This document shows positions 29,905 to 38,867 of a stretch of 64,000 nucleotides of DNA, in pieces. Position 1 is the first letter of the stretch; each line of letters opens with the position of its first letter. Source of the stretch: Shewanella putrefaciens (GTDB lineage: Bacteria > Pseudomonadota > Gammaproteobacteria > Enterobacterales > Shewanellaceae); assembly GCF_016406325.1 (NCBI RefSeq), contig NZ_CP066370.1, positions 3,038,001 through 3,102,000 of the forward strand. The letters run 5' to 3'. A model generated the notes under the pieces. It had not been told where the DNA came from and did no database searches. It saw nothing but the letters and a program-made list of their open reading frames with translations. The position numbers and the translations under genes were made by a program.

Positions 29905-29973
29905 GGTCGAGTTTAAATAAACTCGACCACAAATTTTGCATTATGAGGTACTTTCTTAAAAAGGAAGCGCCTC
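29905..29973 (+). terminator. Hairpins behind slyD
   Basis: A perfect ten-base stem GGTCGAGTTT / AAACTCGACC (29905-29928, no T-run) is followed by an imperfect stem GAGGTACTTTC / GGAAGCGCCTC (29945-29973) with ATTTTTATT behind it. The second is the more likely terminator of slyD. Confidence 0.55.
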
Positions 29974-30011
29974 ATTTTTATTGAACTTTTCCTTAAAACC
30001 ATCTCTTTCCA

Positions 30012-30287
30012 CTAACTTATTAATGTCTGAATTTTCGCTCTATGCTCGGGAGTCATATTTTTAAGGTAATTAGAGCACCGAGTAATAGTGGCAATACTGA
30101 CTTCAAATTCTGCTGCAATCTGACGTTGACTCATTTCACTATTTAGCAGTAGCTGGAAAACTTTAAGCCGCCCAGCAATGGCACTTCGCTCATCTTCAGT
30201 TAACAGTAAATGAGGGAGCATAAAAAGATCTTCATAATTTCCATGACTCAAAATCTTGTTTAATACTAAGTCCCAATTTGCTCGCAT
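30012..30287 (-). CDS. trpR: Trp operon repressor
   Basis: 91-residue tryptophan-dependent repressor. The DNA-binding segment MSQRQIAAEFEVSIATITRCSNYL parallels the E. coli TrpR HTH (RELKNELGAGIATITRGSN), and the N-terminal helical core (LFMLPHLLLTEDERSAIAGR) is intact. It is convergent with slyD and divergent from the cytochrome c' gene. Its operator (trp operon elsewhere) is not in the window. Confidence 0.93.
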   Translation of the reverse strand: MRANWDLVLNKILSHGNYEDLFMLPHLLLTEDERSAIAGRLKVFQLLLNSEMSQRQIAAEFEVSIATITRCSNYLKNMTPEHRAKIQTLIS

Positions 30288-30475
30288 AATCGCCCCATAA
30301 CTACTGTTAAAGCATTACATGGCAGTTTACCAGATTTGTTTCTCTAACAAATAACTTGTTACGCTTCTTCATTACATCTAGACAAAAACTGACAAAAATG
30401 CTTCTAGTACATCAAGTTAATTTGTGTACAATAGAGGCGCAATGTCACACTTCGACGCTAATTTGTGAGAATACT

Positions 30476-30925
30476 ATGAAAAAATTACTACTTACCCTCG
30501 TTGCTAGCACCTTATTCGTTTCAGCAGCACAAGCACATAATTTCGAAGATGCTAAAGATGCAATTGAATACCGCCAATCTGCATTTAGCCTTATTGCCTA
30601 TAATTTTGGTGATATGGGTGCGATGATGAAAGGTAAAAAACCTTTCGAAGCCAAAACCTTCGCTATGCGTGCAACGAATGTTGCTGCGCTTTCGATGCTA
30701 CCAATCGAGGGATTTATTGAAGGGTCAGATAAAGGTGATACTGAAGCCTTAGCGAAAATCTGGCAAGATAAAGCCGATTTCGATGCAAAAATGAAAACAT
30801 TCCAAGAAAATGCCGCCATTTTAGCAACTGTTGCGCAACAAGGCGATCAAGCTGCAATCAAAGACGCCTTTATGAATACAGGTAAAAGCTGTAAAGGTTG
30901 TCACGATGCTTATAAGAAAGACTAA
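30476..30925 (+). CDS. Cytochrome c' (class II c-type cytochrome)
   Basis: 149 residues from ATG 30476; a longer reading from 30356 has no signal peptide at its start. The signal peptide MKKLLLTLVASTLFVSAAQA is cleaved before HNFEDAKD. The mature chain is a helical bundle (IEYRQSAFSLIAYNFGDMGAMM) and the haem motif CKGCH is near the C-terminus (SCKGCHDAYKKD), the class II arrangement. Cytochromes c' bind NO and buffer electrons in the periplasm. A cytochrome b561 gene lies just behind on the other strand. Confidence 0.94.
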   Translation: MKKLLLTLVASTLFVSAAQAHNFEDAKDAIEYRQSAFSLIAYNFGDMGAMMKGKKPFEAKTFAMRATNVAALSMLPIEGFIEGSDKGDTEALAKIWQDKADFDAKMKTFQENAAILATVAQQGDQAAIKDAFMNTGKSCKGCHDAYKKD

Positions 30926-30939
30926 TTTTCTTAAGCATT

Positions 30940-30974
30940 AACGAAAAAGCCTGCTTTAAGCAGGCTTTTTCGTT
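30940..30974 (+). terminator. Terminator between cytochrome c' and cytochrome b561
   Basis: Fifteen-base stem AACGAAAAAGCCTGC / GCAGGCTTTTTCGTT with a short TTTAA loop. The T-run in the second arm fits termination of the cytochrome c' transcript, and the A-run in the first arm fits the minus strand as well. Confidence 0.85.
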
Positions 30975-31024
30975 AATGCAACCTTATCACTTACTTTTCT
31001 CATGTAACATTTACCACGTGATGA

Positions 31025-31717
31025 CTAAAGCACTCGTACAATAGGCCAAACTAAATAAGAAAAAATAACAGCAGCCAAAACAGCAAAAAGTACTAAGGCA
31101 ATCCATCCGGATTTAAACAATGGATTAACTTGTTGATATGAAGACAACTCCGTCTTAGAAATCTTTTTATCACCAGTCAACATGGCTCCAATCAATTTAT
31201 CCCCTTTGATTGCATGAATAATGACAGCCAATATATGGATAGCACTCAACAATAAAATAAGATTAAAGTTCGTCTTATGTAGCCAAGTCATTGATGCACT
31301 TGTACTTGAACTAACATAACTATATAGCGGCCCTTCAGTAAAAATATCGTCGGTTGCAAACAATCCTGTCACTATTTGTAGGCTAATCACAGTAATCAAT
31401 GCAATGACCATATACCCCCCTACAGGGTTATGCCCAAGTACAAAAGATATTCCCTTAGTTCGCACTTCATTGAGGTATTTCAACGCAACTTTAGGATGAC
31501 AAATAAAGTGGCTAAATTTAGATGTATCACTACCAACAAATCCCCACACAAATCGAAAAGCAATCAAGCTCAGCAAACTGTATGCAAAAATTTGATGCCA
31601 TTGCATTTCACCGGCATCCGCACTCCACCATAACAAGCCCATGAGCATCACCATAACCCAATGGAAAATACGTGTAGGTAAATCCCATACTTTAACTTTG
31701 ATATATTCGGTTTTCAT
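31025..31717 (-). CDS. Cytochrome b561 membrane protein
   Basis: 230-residue membrane haem protein of the Ni-Fe-hydrogenase-type cytochrome b family. Four membrane helices carry the haem histidines: the first helix WDLPTRIFHWVMVMLMGLLW, the HQIFAYSLLSLIAFRFVWGF helix, VISLQIVTGLFA, and the LHKTNFNLILLLSAIHILAVIIHAIKG helix with paired His. A last C-terminal span (ALVLFAVLAAVIFSYLVW) ends the protein. Such proteins pass electrons between quinones and periplasmic c-type cytochromes. It is convergent with the cytochrome c' gene, a suggestive but unproven partner. Confidence 0.9.
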   Translation of the reverse strand: MKTEYIKVKVWDLPTRIFHWVMVMLMGLLWWSADAGEMQWHQIFAYSLLSLIAFRFVWGFVGSDTSKFSHFICHPKVALKYLNEVRTKGISFVLGHNPVGGYMVIALITVISLQIVTGLFATDDIFTEGPLYSYVSSSTSASMTWLHKTNFNLILLLSAIHILAVIIHAIKGDKLIGAMLTGDKKISKTELSSYQQVNPLFKSGWIALVLFAVLAAVIFSYLVWPIVRVL

Positions 31718-32014
31718 AAATAAGACCTACTCGAGCGAACGAATAAAATAAGTAGACGTATTTTAAAGGGATTTGCTGATAAATTTAAAGTAAATATAGG
31801 AAAATCAGGAAAAGGCTGCAGAGTTAACTTATCGAATATGCCCCTGTTCGGTGAGGAATACAAGGCTTTCAAGCTAAGAATAATTGAAAATTGTCTAAGC
31901 GATCAAATATCCAGTGAACAGTATCCAAATGGGGAATTTTTGTGACTTAGATCTCGTTTTATACAGCTAAGGTTGGTACTCTGAAATCCAAGGAAACAAC
32001 AGAAGGTTCGACAT

Positions 32015-32374
32015 ATGCTAAAGATTACGAGCAAACAACTAGAAGTCACTGCCCCAATCCGTGAACGTATTGAAAGCCGTTTTGAGAAACTTTCTAGACA
32101 CGATGTGCAGTTGATTAATCCCCACGTGATCATTACAGAGGAGAAACCAGGTTTCAAGATTGAAGCATCGGTTGGCATCCCAAATGGAGAACTTTTTGCT
32201 CAAGCAAAACACGAGAACCTTTATGCAGCAATTACTGCCATGGGTCAAAAATTAGAGAAACAACTCAATCGATTAACCCATAAACCCGAAGCACAGCGTT
32301 TTGCTTCATTAGTACATACCGACACTGACGATGTAGATGCAATTGACGAATATGAGGAGGAAGATGCCGCTTAA
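32015..32374 (+). CDS. raiA: Ribosome-associated inhibitor A (hibernation factor)
   Basis: 119-residue RaiA (YfiA)-type protein: MLKITSKQLEVTAPIRERIE, the FEKLSRHDVQLINPHVIITEE strand region, KIEASVGIPNGELFAQAKHENLYAAITAMGQKLE (in pieces), then an acidic extension (TDTDDVDAIDEYEEEDAA). RaiA occupies the A/P site of 70S ribosomes under cold shock or stationary phase. The acidic tail is the typical RaiA difference from Hpf. An AAGG site is eight bases before ATG. No terminator follows for 1.1 kb, so the transcript may run through the gene-free tract that ends at 33492. Confidence 0.92.
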   Translation: MLKITSKQLEVTAPIRERIESRFEKLSRHDVQLINPHVIITEEKPGFKIEASVGIPNGELFAQAKHENLYAAITAMGQKLEKQLNRLTHKPEAQRFASLVHTDTDDVDAIDEYEEEDAA

Positions 32375-33606
32375 TTTATTTAGTGTTAATGTAAGTGCGA
32401 GACACATCACTTTGAGAGGCATAAAAGTAGAAGTCATTTACGTTGGACACAGTTTTATGCAAAAGCTAGATAAAATCATCTTTATGATGAGCAAAAACTA
32501 GGTGTTCAATTAAATACCTACTACACTTTACTAAGTGACAGCAAGAATCGAAGTGATGTGAATATAAGTCAAAAAGATTAAAAAATGTAAATAGCTTAAT
32601 GTAACAATAGGAGGCCGTCAGAAACATAATTAATGAAACCATAGTTAACCGTTGAACAAGTAAAAATTTAGCTAATCTCATCTAACGCATCATAGACTTT
32701 TATACTGATATACACAGTTTTACAGGCTCCACTTTCAACCAACATACTTGATAGAGAAGGAGGTAACTGACAAAAACTAATCGTTCTTAAAAGTATTTAC
32801 CCTAACACCTAAGACAAACTCAATACGTTTATGTTTTCATGAATATAAGGAGTATGTAACAACTATATTAGCAAAAGCAATTGTATTTAACAGATAAAAT
32901 GAACTTCAAAAATGTAGTTATATCTCTTTAGCATTTATATTTAAGGAGTAACTTAAGTAAATAACCACTAAAGTCAGAAAATCCTAATAAGTATCTGTTT
33001 TTAAATTTAGGTTTTCGCTCAAGACTAAGAGGTATTCAATCTAACAAGGCTAATATGTCAAATAGTTATCCACTAAATTATTAGGAGGGTGTTAAAGAGA
33101 GTGGTTTATGCTTGATTAAGATAAATACTCACTTAGCGGTAATTTCCAATGTTAGTATGTAAGTTTGATAAACAGTAAAAATGTTAAGCACTTTAAGTTA
33201 AAGTTGCAATTGTAACAACTAAGATAAACTAAAGTAAGCTAAACGAGTGATATGGCCCTACTGCTTAGCAGAAAAATGTACCTAGTACACACTATAAGCC
33301 GTAAACCGTTTATTGATAAATGTAAACCGAGTACAAGTGAGTTAGTTGTTAGTAGTACAATTGTTTAATGTATGCAAACAATACACTGATAAATAAGGTA
33401 AACTTGGTTCCATATTCACTGATTAATAAGGAGGATAAACTCGTTTGACCAGATCTTATACTAAAACCAGCGCACCTTCGGGTGCGCTTTTTCATTTTAT
33501 GAATAGTCTCATAAGAATCAAAACGCTCGGAGCTCCATTAACCAAACTCATCTTTTAGTGTAAACTCCTCCCTTAGTTGTTCGCATTCATGCAAGGCATT
33601 GAAATT
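32375..33606 (+). other. Gene-free AT-rich tract with repeated Shine-Dalgarno-like motifs
   Basis: About 1.1 kb without a credible protein gene on either strand. On the plus strand GGAG occurs inside AAGGAG/TAGGAGG-like words at about 32609, 32757, 32847, 32943, 33083 and 33429; the minus strand has about one. None is followed by an open frame longer than a few codons (for example the one at 32847 is followed by ATG TAA). The tract ends in the strong terminator 33469-33492, so a long noncoding transcript or 3' UTR of raiA is plausible. Confidence 0.5.
33469..33492 (+). terminator. Strong intrinsic terminator in front of holC
   Basis: Perfect 8-base stem AGCGCACC / GGTGCGCT with a stable TTCG tetraloop and a T5 tail. 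The nearest upstream plus-strand gene (raiA) ends 1.1 kb earlier, so a transcript must traverse or start in the gene-free tract. Confidence 0.9.
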
Positions 33607-34119
33607 ATGACTCAAGCGCTGTTTTATCTGATGCCACCAGTGGCACAATCTGGTCATATCGCGATCCAGTCAGCCATAAGCACTGTAGCCAATACCAATG
33701 CGGCTTTAGGAGCAATGCACCTTTTTGCATGTCAATTAGCTCAGCAAGCTTATATTAAGCAACAATTAGTCTATATTCATTGTCAAGACAAAAACTTAGC
33801 TTTAGAGATTGATGAATTATTATGGCAATTTGAGCCAACAGCATTTGTACCTCACAACTTGAAAGGTGAAGGACCTATCACTGGTGCCCCAGTTGAAATA
33901 GGTTCTGACCGCCTTGGGGCCAATAAAAGTCGTCAACTTCTGATTAATATTGCAGACCAAGCCCCCCCATTTGCGGTAAACTTTGGTCAAATCATCGATT
34001 TTGTTGCCAATGACGATCAGCATAAAGCCGTTGCCCGTGAACGCTATAGGCAATATCGCGACCTAGGGATCGAATTAACGACCCATAATTTAGCAACACA
34101 TCCACTTAATTTAGTTTGA
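33607..34119 (+). CDS. holC: DNA polymerase III chi subunit
   Basis: 170 residues from ATG 33607 (MTQALFYLMPP). Chi binds psi and SSB and links the clamp-loader to the lagging strand. The N-terminal strand ALFYLMPPVAQS and the helix AALGAMHLFACQLAQQAY fit HolC; conserved segments include IHCQDKNLALEIDELLWQFEPTAFVPHNL (in pieces), GAPVEIGSDR and PFAVNFGQIIDFV. A longer reading from 33577 lacks support. It lies 15 bases before valS, the same order as in E. coli (holC-valS), and is probably co-transcribed. Confidence 0.9.
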   Translation: MTQALFYLMPPVAQSGHIAIQSAISTVANTNAALGAMHLFACQLAQQAYIKQQLVYIHCQDKNLALEIDELLWQFEPTAFVPHNLKGEGPITGAPVEIGSDRLGANKSRQLLINIADQAPPFAVNFGQIIDFVANDDQHKAVARERYRQYRDLGIELTTHNLATHPLNLV

Positions 34120-34134
34120 GACAGATACGTTCCC

Positions 34135-37011
34135 ATGGAAAAAACATACGATCCGCAATCCATCGAGCAAACGCTTTACCAAAACTGGGAAGCGCAAGGT
34201 TACTTCAAACCACACGGTGATGAATCCAAAGGCAATTATTGCATCATGATCCCCCCACCCAACGTGACGGGGAGCTTGCATATGGGCCATGCCTTCCAAG
34301 ACACCATCATGGATACCTTGACCCGTTACCAGCGGATGAAAGGTAAAAATACCCTATGGCAAGTCGGTACTGACCATGCGGGTATCGCCACCCAAATGTT
34401 GGTAGAGCGTAAACTTGAAGCCGAAGAAGGCAAAAATCGCCATGACCTAGGTCGCGATGCCTTTATGGATAAAGTGTGGGAATGGAAAGCGCAATCGGGT
34501 GGCACTATCACGAAGCAGCTACGTCGTATGGGCGCCTCTGTTGATTGGGACCGCGAGCGTTTCACTATGGACGAAGGCTTGTCCAAGGCCGTGCAAGAAG
34601 TGTTTGTGCGTCTGTACGAAGACGAATTGATTTATCGCGGCAAGCGTTTAGTCAACTGGGATCCAAAGCTGCACACGGCTATCTCTGATTTAGAAGTGGA
34701 AAGCAAAGAAAAACAGGGCCATATGTGGCACCTGCGTTATCCACTGGCCGACGGTGAGCTAACCGCCGATGGTAAAGACTACTTAGAAGTCGCTACCACA
34801 CGTCCAGAAACTATGCTCGGCGACAGTGCGGTTGCAGTGCATCCCGATGATGAACGTTATCAAGCGTTGATTGGCAAATATATTCTGCTGCCAATAGTAA
34901 ATCGCCGCATTCCTATCGTGGCCGACGATTACGTCGATATGGCCTTTGGTACAGGTTGCGTGAAGATCACCCCAGCCCATGACTTTAACGACTATGAAGT
35001 CGGTAAACGTCACAACCTGCCCATGTTCAACGTGCTGACCTTAGATGCCGCCATTCGCGTGAGCGCCGAAGTGGTGAACTCTGACGGTACCTTTAACAAA
35101 ACCCTCGATGGCAGCTTACCTGAACGCTTTGCCGGACTTGACCGTTTTAAAGCGCGTGACGCTATCGTCGCCGAATTTGAAACCTTAGGATTGCTCGAAA
35201 AAATCGCGCCTCACGCCTTAAAAGTCCCTTATGGTGATCGTTCAGGTGTAGTTATCGAACCGATGCTGACCGACCAATGGTATGTGGCTGTTGCGCCAAT
35301 GGCGAAAACCGCTATCGAAGCCGTTGAAAATGGCAGCATCAAGTTTGTGCCGCAGCAATATGAGAACATGTACTTCTCTTGGATGCGTGATATTCAAGAC
35401 TGGTGTATTTCGCGTCAATTATGGTGGGGTCACCGCATCCCTGCATGGTACGACGAAAATGGCAAAGTCTATGTCGGCCGCAACGAAGCCGACGTCCGTG
35501 CTAAGCACAATATCAGCGATTCAATGACATTACGCCAAGACGAAGATGTACTGGACACTTGGTTCAGCTCAGCCCTGTGGACTTTCTCAACCTTAGGCTG
35601 GCCTGACAATGTAGAAGATTTAAAAACCTTCCACCCAACCGACGTGTTGGTGACAGGCTTTGACATCATCTTCTTCTGGGTTGCCCGTATGATCATGATG
35701 ACCATGCACTTCATCAAAGATGAAGACGGCAAGCCACAAGTCCCGTTCAAAACTGTCTACGTAACTGGCCTTATCCGCGATGAAGCGGGTAACAAAATGT
35801 CAAAATCTAAGGGTAACGTACTCGATCCATTAGATATGATCGACGGTATCGGACTTGAAGATTTAGTTGAAAAACGTACCGGCAACATGATGCAGCCACA
35901 ACTGGCCGCAAAAATAGAAAAGAGCACCCGCAAAGAGTTTGAAAATGGCATCGAAGCCCACGGTACTGATGCGCTGCGCTTTACGCTTGCCGCTATGGCA
36001 TCAACGGGCCGTGACATCAACTGGGATATGAAGCGCTTAGACGGTTACCGCAGCTTCTGTAACAAGTTGTGGAACGCCTCGCGCTACGTGCTGATGAACA
36101 CAGAAGATCAAGATTGTGGCCCTGGCTCACCAAAATACAAAGGTGGCGAGCTAGAACTATCACTAGCCGATCGCTGGATTATCGGCTTGTTCAATCAAAC
36201 CGTTAAGACCTTTGACGATCACATGGCGGCCTATCGTTTCGACTTAGCGGCCAATACCCTGTATGAGTTCACTTGGAACCAGTTCTGTGACTGGTACTTA
36301 GAGTTAACTAAACCGGTATTGCAAAACGGCAGTGAAGCGCAAATGCGCGGTACTCGCCACACCTTAGTGACGGTGCTCGAAGCGATGCAGCGCCTGATGC
36401 ACCCTATGATGCCATATATTACTGAAACCATTTGGCAACGCGTTAAACCGTTAGCTCGTGTCGCTGGTGATACCATTATGCTGGCACCGTTCCCAACATT
36501 TGATGCCGCTAAAGTCGATAGCGCAGCAATGGCCGATTTAGAGTGGGTTAAGCAAGTGATTGTCGCTGTACGTAACATTCGCGCCGAACTGAACATTGCC
36601 CCATCTAAGCCATTAAATGCCCTACTTCGTGGTGTTAGCGCGCAGGATAAAGCCCGTGTTGAAGCAAACCAAACCTTCTTTACTACGCTTGCTCGCCTAG
36701 AAAGCATGACCATTTTAGCCGATGGCGAAACTGCGCCTATGTCGACCACAGGTTTGATTGGTGAAATGGAACTGTTAATCCCAATGGCAGGTTTAATCGA
36801 TGTTGCCGCCGAAATGGCCCGTATCGACAAACAGCTTGAAAAGCTCGGCCAAGAGATCGCTCGCATCGAAGGTAAATTGTCGAACCAAGGTTTTGTGGCA
36901 AAAGCCCCAGCCGAGGTTATCGACAAAGAGCGCGCTAAGATGGCCGATCTCAAGCGAGATATGGACAAGCTCAACGAACAAAAATCTGAGTTCGCTAAGT
37001 TAGAAGCTTAA
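34135..37011 (+). CDS. valS: Valyl-tRNA synthetase
   Basis: 958-residue class I synthetase. The HIGH-type motif is [14 protein letters not shown], the editing CP1 domain carries [17 protein letters not shown], and the KMSKS motif is [13 protein letters not shown]. The anticodon-binding domain is followed by the C-terminal valine-specific coiled coil ([20 protein letters not shown]). Length is standard. A terminator hairpin stands behind it. Confidence 0.98.
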   Translation: MEKTYDPQSIEQTLYQNWEAQGYFKPHGDESKGNYCIMIPPPNVTGSLHMGHAFQDTIMDTLTRYQRMKGKNTLWQVGTDHAGIATQMLVERKLEAEEGKNRHDLGRDAFMDKVWEWKAQSGGTITKQLRRMGASVDWDRERFTMDEGLSKAVQEVFVRLYEDELIYRGKRLVNWDPKLHTAISDLEVESKEKQGHMWHLRYPLADGELTADGKDYLEVATTRPETMLGDSAVAVHPDDERYQALIGKYILLPIVNRRIPIVADDYVDMAFGTGCVKITPAHDFNDYEVGKRHNLPMFNVLTLDAAIRVSAEVVNSDGTFNKTLDGSLPERFAGLDRFKARDAIVAEFETLGLLEKIAPHALKVPYGDRSGVVIEPMLTDQWYVAVAPMAKTAIEAVENGSIKFVPQQYENMYFSWMRDIQDWCISRQLWWGHRIPAWYDENGKVYVGRNEADVRAKHNISDSMTLRQDEDVLDTWFSSALWTFSTLGWPDNVEDLKTFHPTDVLVTGFDIIFFWVARMIMMTMHFIKDEDGKPQVPFKTVYVTGLIRDEAGNKMSKSKGNVLDPLDMIDGIGLEDLVEKRTGNMMQPQLAAKIEKSTRKEFENGIEAHGTDALRFTLAAMASTGRDINWDMKRLDGYRSFCNKLWNASRYVLMNTEDQDCGPGSPKYKGGELELSLADRWIIGLFNQTVKTFDDHMAAYRFDLAANTLYEFTWNQFCDWYLELTKPVLQNGSEAQMRGTRHTLVTVLEAMQRLMHPMMPYITETIWQRVKPLARVAGDTIMLAPFPTFDAAKVDSAAMADLEWVKQVIVAVRNIRAELNIAPSKPLNALLRGVSAQDKARVEANQTFFTTLARLESMTILADGETAPMSTTGLIGEMELLIPMAGLIDVAAEMARIDKQLEKLGQEIARIEGKLSNQGFVAKAPAEVIDKERAKMADLKRDMDKLNEQKSEFAKLEA

Positions 37012-37063
37012 CCTTCTCTCATGCTCTGATTGACTTGCTATGATTGACTGATTCAACTGAATG

Positions 37064-37090
37064 AAGGGCAGCCTAGTGGCTGCCCTTCTT
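37064..37090 (+). terminator. Terminator of holC-valS
   Basis: Perfect ten-base stem AAGGGCAGCC / GGCTGCCCTT with a TAGT loop and CTTGT tail. Confidence 0.75.
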
Positions 37091-37310
37091 GTATGTATAG
37101 ACACTGAAACCACAGGTTATCTTAAGTCTGACGCTTTCTTAAATCCAAACCAATTCTAAACATGGCTTCATTACCTACTACACCGCATTAAAACCACTTA
37201 ACGATTCTTAAAGCGAAGTAGATGAAAATCCTGAATACCTAATTTCCCATAGTGAGCAGTCGGCAGGATATGAATTTAAAAGAGGTGGGAAGTAAAGGCT
37301 TAGACAGCTA

Positions 37311-37342
37311 ATAAAAAAGCCCTGCAATTGCTTGCAGGGCTT
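37311..37342 (-). terminator. Terminator of the tRNA Ser/Arg cluster
   Basis: Eleven-base stem AAGCCCTGCAA / TTGCAGGGCTT with a four-base loop, and a T-run on the minus strand (AAAAAA on plus). It is the end of the tRNA transcript. Confidence 0.85.
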
Positions 37343-37349
37343 ATCTATA

Positions 37350-37426
37350 TGGTGCGCATGGAAGGAGTCGAACCTCCGACCGCCTGGTTCGTAGCCAGGT
37401 ACTCTATCCAGCTGAGCTACATGCGC
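37350..37426 (-). tRNA. tRNA-Arg(ACG), copy 1 (last in transcript), acceptor GCGCATG
   Basis: 77 nt with encoded CCA. Acceptor GCGCATG/CATGCGC, D-arm AGCTCAGCTGGATAGAG, anticodon loop CTACGAA (ACG) and TPC GGTTCGACTCC. Shares its sequence with copies 3 and 5. Confidence 0.97.
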
Positions 37427-37523
37427 AAAAATTGTTTTTTACTTCTAACTAGAGCCAACCGAAATTGAGTCTAGAATAAGTATCTTTATCTCGCAAATCT
37501 ATTTCTTCGACTAAGAAATAGAA

Positions 37524-37615
37524 TGGCGGAGAAGGAGGGATTCGAACCCTCGATGGGAGTTAAAGCCCATACTCCCTTAGCAGGGGAGCGCCTTCGGCCA
37601 CTCGGCCACCTCTCC
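37524..37615 (-). tRNA. tRNA-Ser(GCT), copy 1
   Basis: 92 nt with encoded CCA and the long variable arm of serine tRNAs. Anticodon loop TGCTAAG (GCT), acceptor GGAGAGG with 3' CTTCTCCG-CCA. Same sequence as the copy at 38255. Confidence 0.96.
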
Positions 37616-37650
37616 GCAAAATCTACATTTGTAAGCAATGCTTACATAAT

Positions 37651-37727
37651 TGGTGCGCGTGGAAGGAGTCGAACCTCCGACCGCCTGGTTCGTAGCCAGG
37701 TACTCTATCCAGCTGAGCTACACGCGC
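37651..37727 (-). tRNA. tRNA-Arg(ACG), copy 2, acceptor GCGCGTG
   Basis: 77 nt with CCA. Differs from copy 1 by the compensated acceptor pair 5-68, GCGCGTG/CACGCGC. Same anticodon loop. Confidence 0.97.
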
Positions 37728-37771
37728 ATTTTTACTTTTCGCTGATAGACCATACTGCTTATCAACTAATT

Positions 37772-37848
37772 TGGTGCGCATGGAAGGAGTCGAACCTCCG
37801 ACCGCCTGGTTCGTAGCCAGGTACTCTATCCAGCTGAGCTACATGCGC
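37772..37848 (-). tRNA. tRNA-Arg(ACG), copy 3, acceptor GCGCATG
   Basis: 77 nt with CCA, same anticodon, acceptor as in copy 1. About 44 bases separate it from copy 2. Confidence 0.97.
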
Positions 37849-37890
37849 ATTTTAACTTTTTATCGCAACACAAAAGCATTGAGATTTAAT

Positions 37891-37967
37891 TGGTGCGCGT
37901 GGAAGGAGTCGAACCTCCGACCGCCTGGTTCGTAGCCAGGTACTCTATCCAGCTGAGCTACACGCGC
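37891..37967 (-). tRNA. tRNA-Arg(ACG), copy 4, acceptor GCGCGTG
   Basis: 77 nt with CCA. Acceptor G-C variant identical to copies 2 and 6. Confidence 0.97.
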
Positions 37968-38054
37968 ATTTTTATAACTTACTAGAAGCAACTAACTACA
38001 AAATTTCAAATTGAAATTCAAAACTGATGAGTTAAAGATTAACTAATGCAGAGA

Positions 38055-38131
38055 TGGTGCGCATGGAAGGAGTCGAACCTCCGACCGCCTGGTTCGTAGC
38101 CAGGTACTCTATCCAGCTGAGCTACATGCGC
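38055..38131 (-). tRNA. tRNA-Arg(ACG), copy 5, acceptor GCGCATG
   Basis: 77 nt with CCA. Acceptor A-T variant identical to copies 1 and 3; followed by a longer spacer (87 bases) before copy 4. Confidence 0.97.
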
Positions 38132-38155
38132 GACTTGTATTGCTTCAATAAAAAA

Positions 38156-38232
38156 TGGTGCGCGTGGAAGGAGTCGAACCTCCGACCGCCTGGTTCGTAG
38201 CCAGGTACTCTATCCAGCTGAGCTACACGCGC
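38156..38232 (-). tRNA. tRNA-Arg(ACG), copy 6, acceptor GCGCGTG
   Basis: 77 nt with CCA. First Arg gene of the transcript, 22 bases behind tRNA-Ser copy 2. Confidence 0.97.
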
Positions 38233-38254
38233 ACTGTTTTCTATCGGTAAGAAA

Positions 38255-38346
38255 TGGCGGAGAAGGAGGGATTCGAACCCTCGATGGGAGTTAAAGCCCA
38301 TACTCCCTTAGCAGGGGAGCGCCTTCGGCCACTCGGCCACCTCTCC
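38255..38346 (-). tRNA. tRNA-Ser(GCT), copy 2 (first in transcript)
   Basis: 92 nt with CCA, identical in visible sequence to the copy at 37524. It is the promoter-proximal gene of the cluster, as serV is in E. coli behind csrA. Confidence 0.96.
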
Positions 38347-38354
38347 GTTTTCTT

Positions 38355-38389
38355 GGCGCACATATTACTGTTTGACGAAAATAAGTCAA
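38355..38389 (-). promoter_or_regulatory. tRNA cluster promoter with GC-rich discriminator
   Basis: Minus-strand -35 TTGACT (38384-38389), 16-base spacer, -10 TAATAT (38362-38367), then the GC-rich discriminator GTGCGCC (38355-38361), hallmark of stringently controlled stable-RNA promoters. It lies just in front of the first tRNA-Ser. Confidence 0.75.
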
Positions 38390-38486
38390 ACCCTTTTTCA
38401 GAAACAGATCCCATTTGAACTGTTTTTAATCACATTGCTGTTATATCAAGCCAATGTATTGATTTACGCCAATCTTTCGGTCTAAA

Positions 38487-38516
38487 AAATAAAAAAGTCA
38501 GTTAAAAAACTGACTC
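38487..38516 (-). terminator. Terminator of csrA
   Basis: Stem AAGTCAGTT / AACTGACTCTT-type pairing (about eight bases) with an A-rich loop, followed on the minus strand by a T-run. Lies between csrA and the tRNA-cluster promoter. Confidence 0.65.
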
Positions 38517-38551
38517 TTCTGTCGCCGTAATACCCTCGCCATAGCGCAGTA

Positions 38552-38749
38552 TTAAAAGTTACCACCTTCCGATGGTGAACCCGATTTTTCAGATTGGATA
38601 CGTTGATAGATTTCTTCACGGTGAACAGAAACCTCTTTAGGTGCGTTAACACCGATACGCACCTGATTTCCTTTTACCCCCAGCACTGTAACAGTGACTT
38701 CGTCACCAATCATCAGTGTTTCGCCAACACGACGAGTCAAAATCAGCAT
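38552..38749 (-). CDS. csrA: Carbon storage regulator, RNA-binding
   Basis: 65-residue dimeric post-transcriptional regulator that binds GGA motifs in mRNA leaders and CsrB-type RNAs. The sequence [22 protein letters not shown] and the RNA-contact end with [15 protein letters not shown] are the canonical CsrA core (Leu4 and Arg44 conserved). It sits between lysC and the tRNA Ser/Arg cluster, as in E. coli. The tail [13 protein letters not shown] is variable. Confidence 0.98.
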   Translation of the reverse strand: MLILTRRVGETLMIGDEVTVTVLGVKGNQVRIGVNAPKEVSVHREEIYQRIQSEKSGSPSEGGNF

Positions 38750-38867
38750 TCGATAGCTCCTTTATTTCTTAATTCAGCTTACACACGGCACTCATCCGGT
38801 AGATGGGCTTATTATAAGGTCAGCTTAGTACAAATTAATAGTATTCAATACTCAAACGGTTATTTAA

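Larger units (their letters stand above)
37012..37349. other. Intergenic region between valS and the tRNA cluster
   Basis: 338 bases that hold the valS terminator (37064-37090) and the tRNA-cluster terminator (37311-37342, minus). Nothing else was recognised. Confidence 0.6.

Noticed and set aside
30300..30475. TrpR operator in front of trpR
   Set aside because: No match to the ACTAGT-type palindrome; only loosely symmetrical A/T-rich sequence.
32375..33492. CsrB/CsrC-type sponge RNA
   Set aside because: GGA motifs are too sparse (about one per 100+ bases) and not in regular hairpins; CsrB-type RNAs have about 20 in under 400 bases.
36231..36974. 247-codon antisense ORF inside valS
   Set aside because: valS is certain on the other strand; the antisense reading is a frame shadow with no start signal.
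37523..37816. 97-codon plus-strand ORF running through the tRNA cluster
   Set aside because: It is the antisense of tRNA-Ser and tRNA-Arg genes; the peptide (for example GFEPSMGVKAHTPLAG, RSRTSDRLV) is a known artefact found in many databases wherever these tRNAs occur.
37350..38346. Repeated near-identical segments that resemble a CRISPR array or minisatellite
   Set aside because: The repeats are complete tRNA genes with cloverleaf structure and CCA ends.
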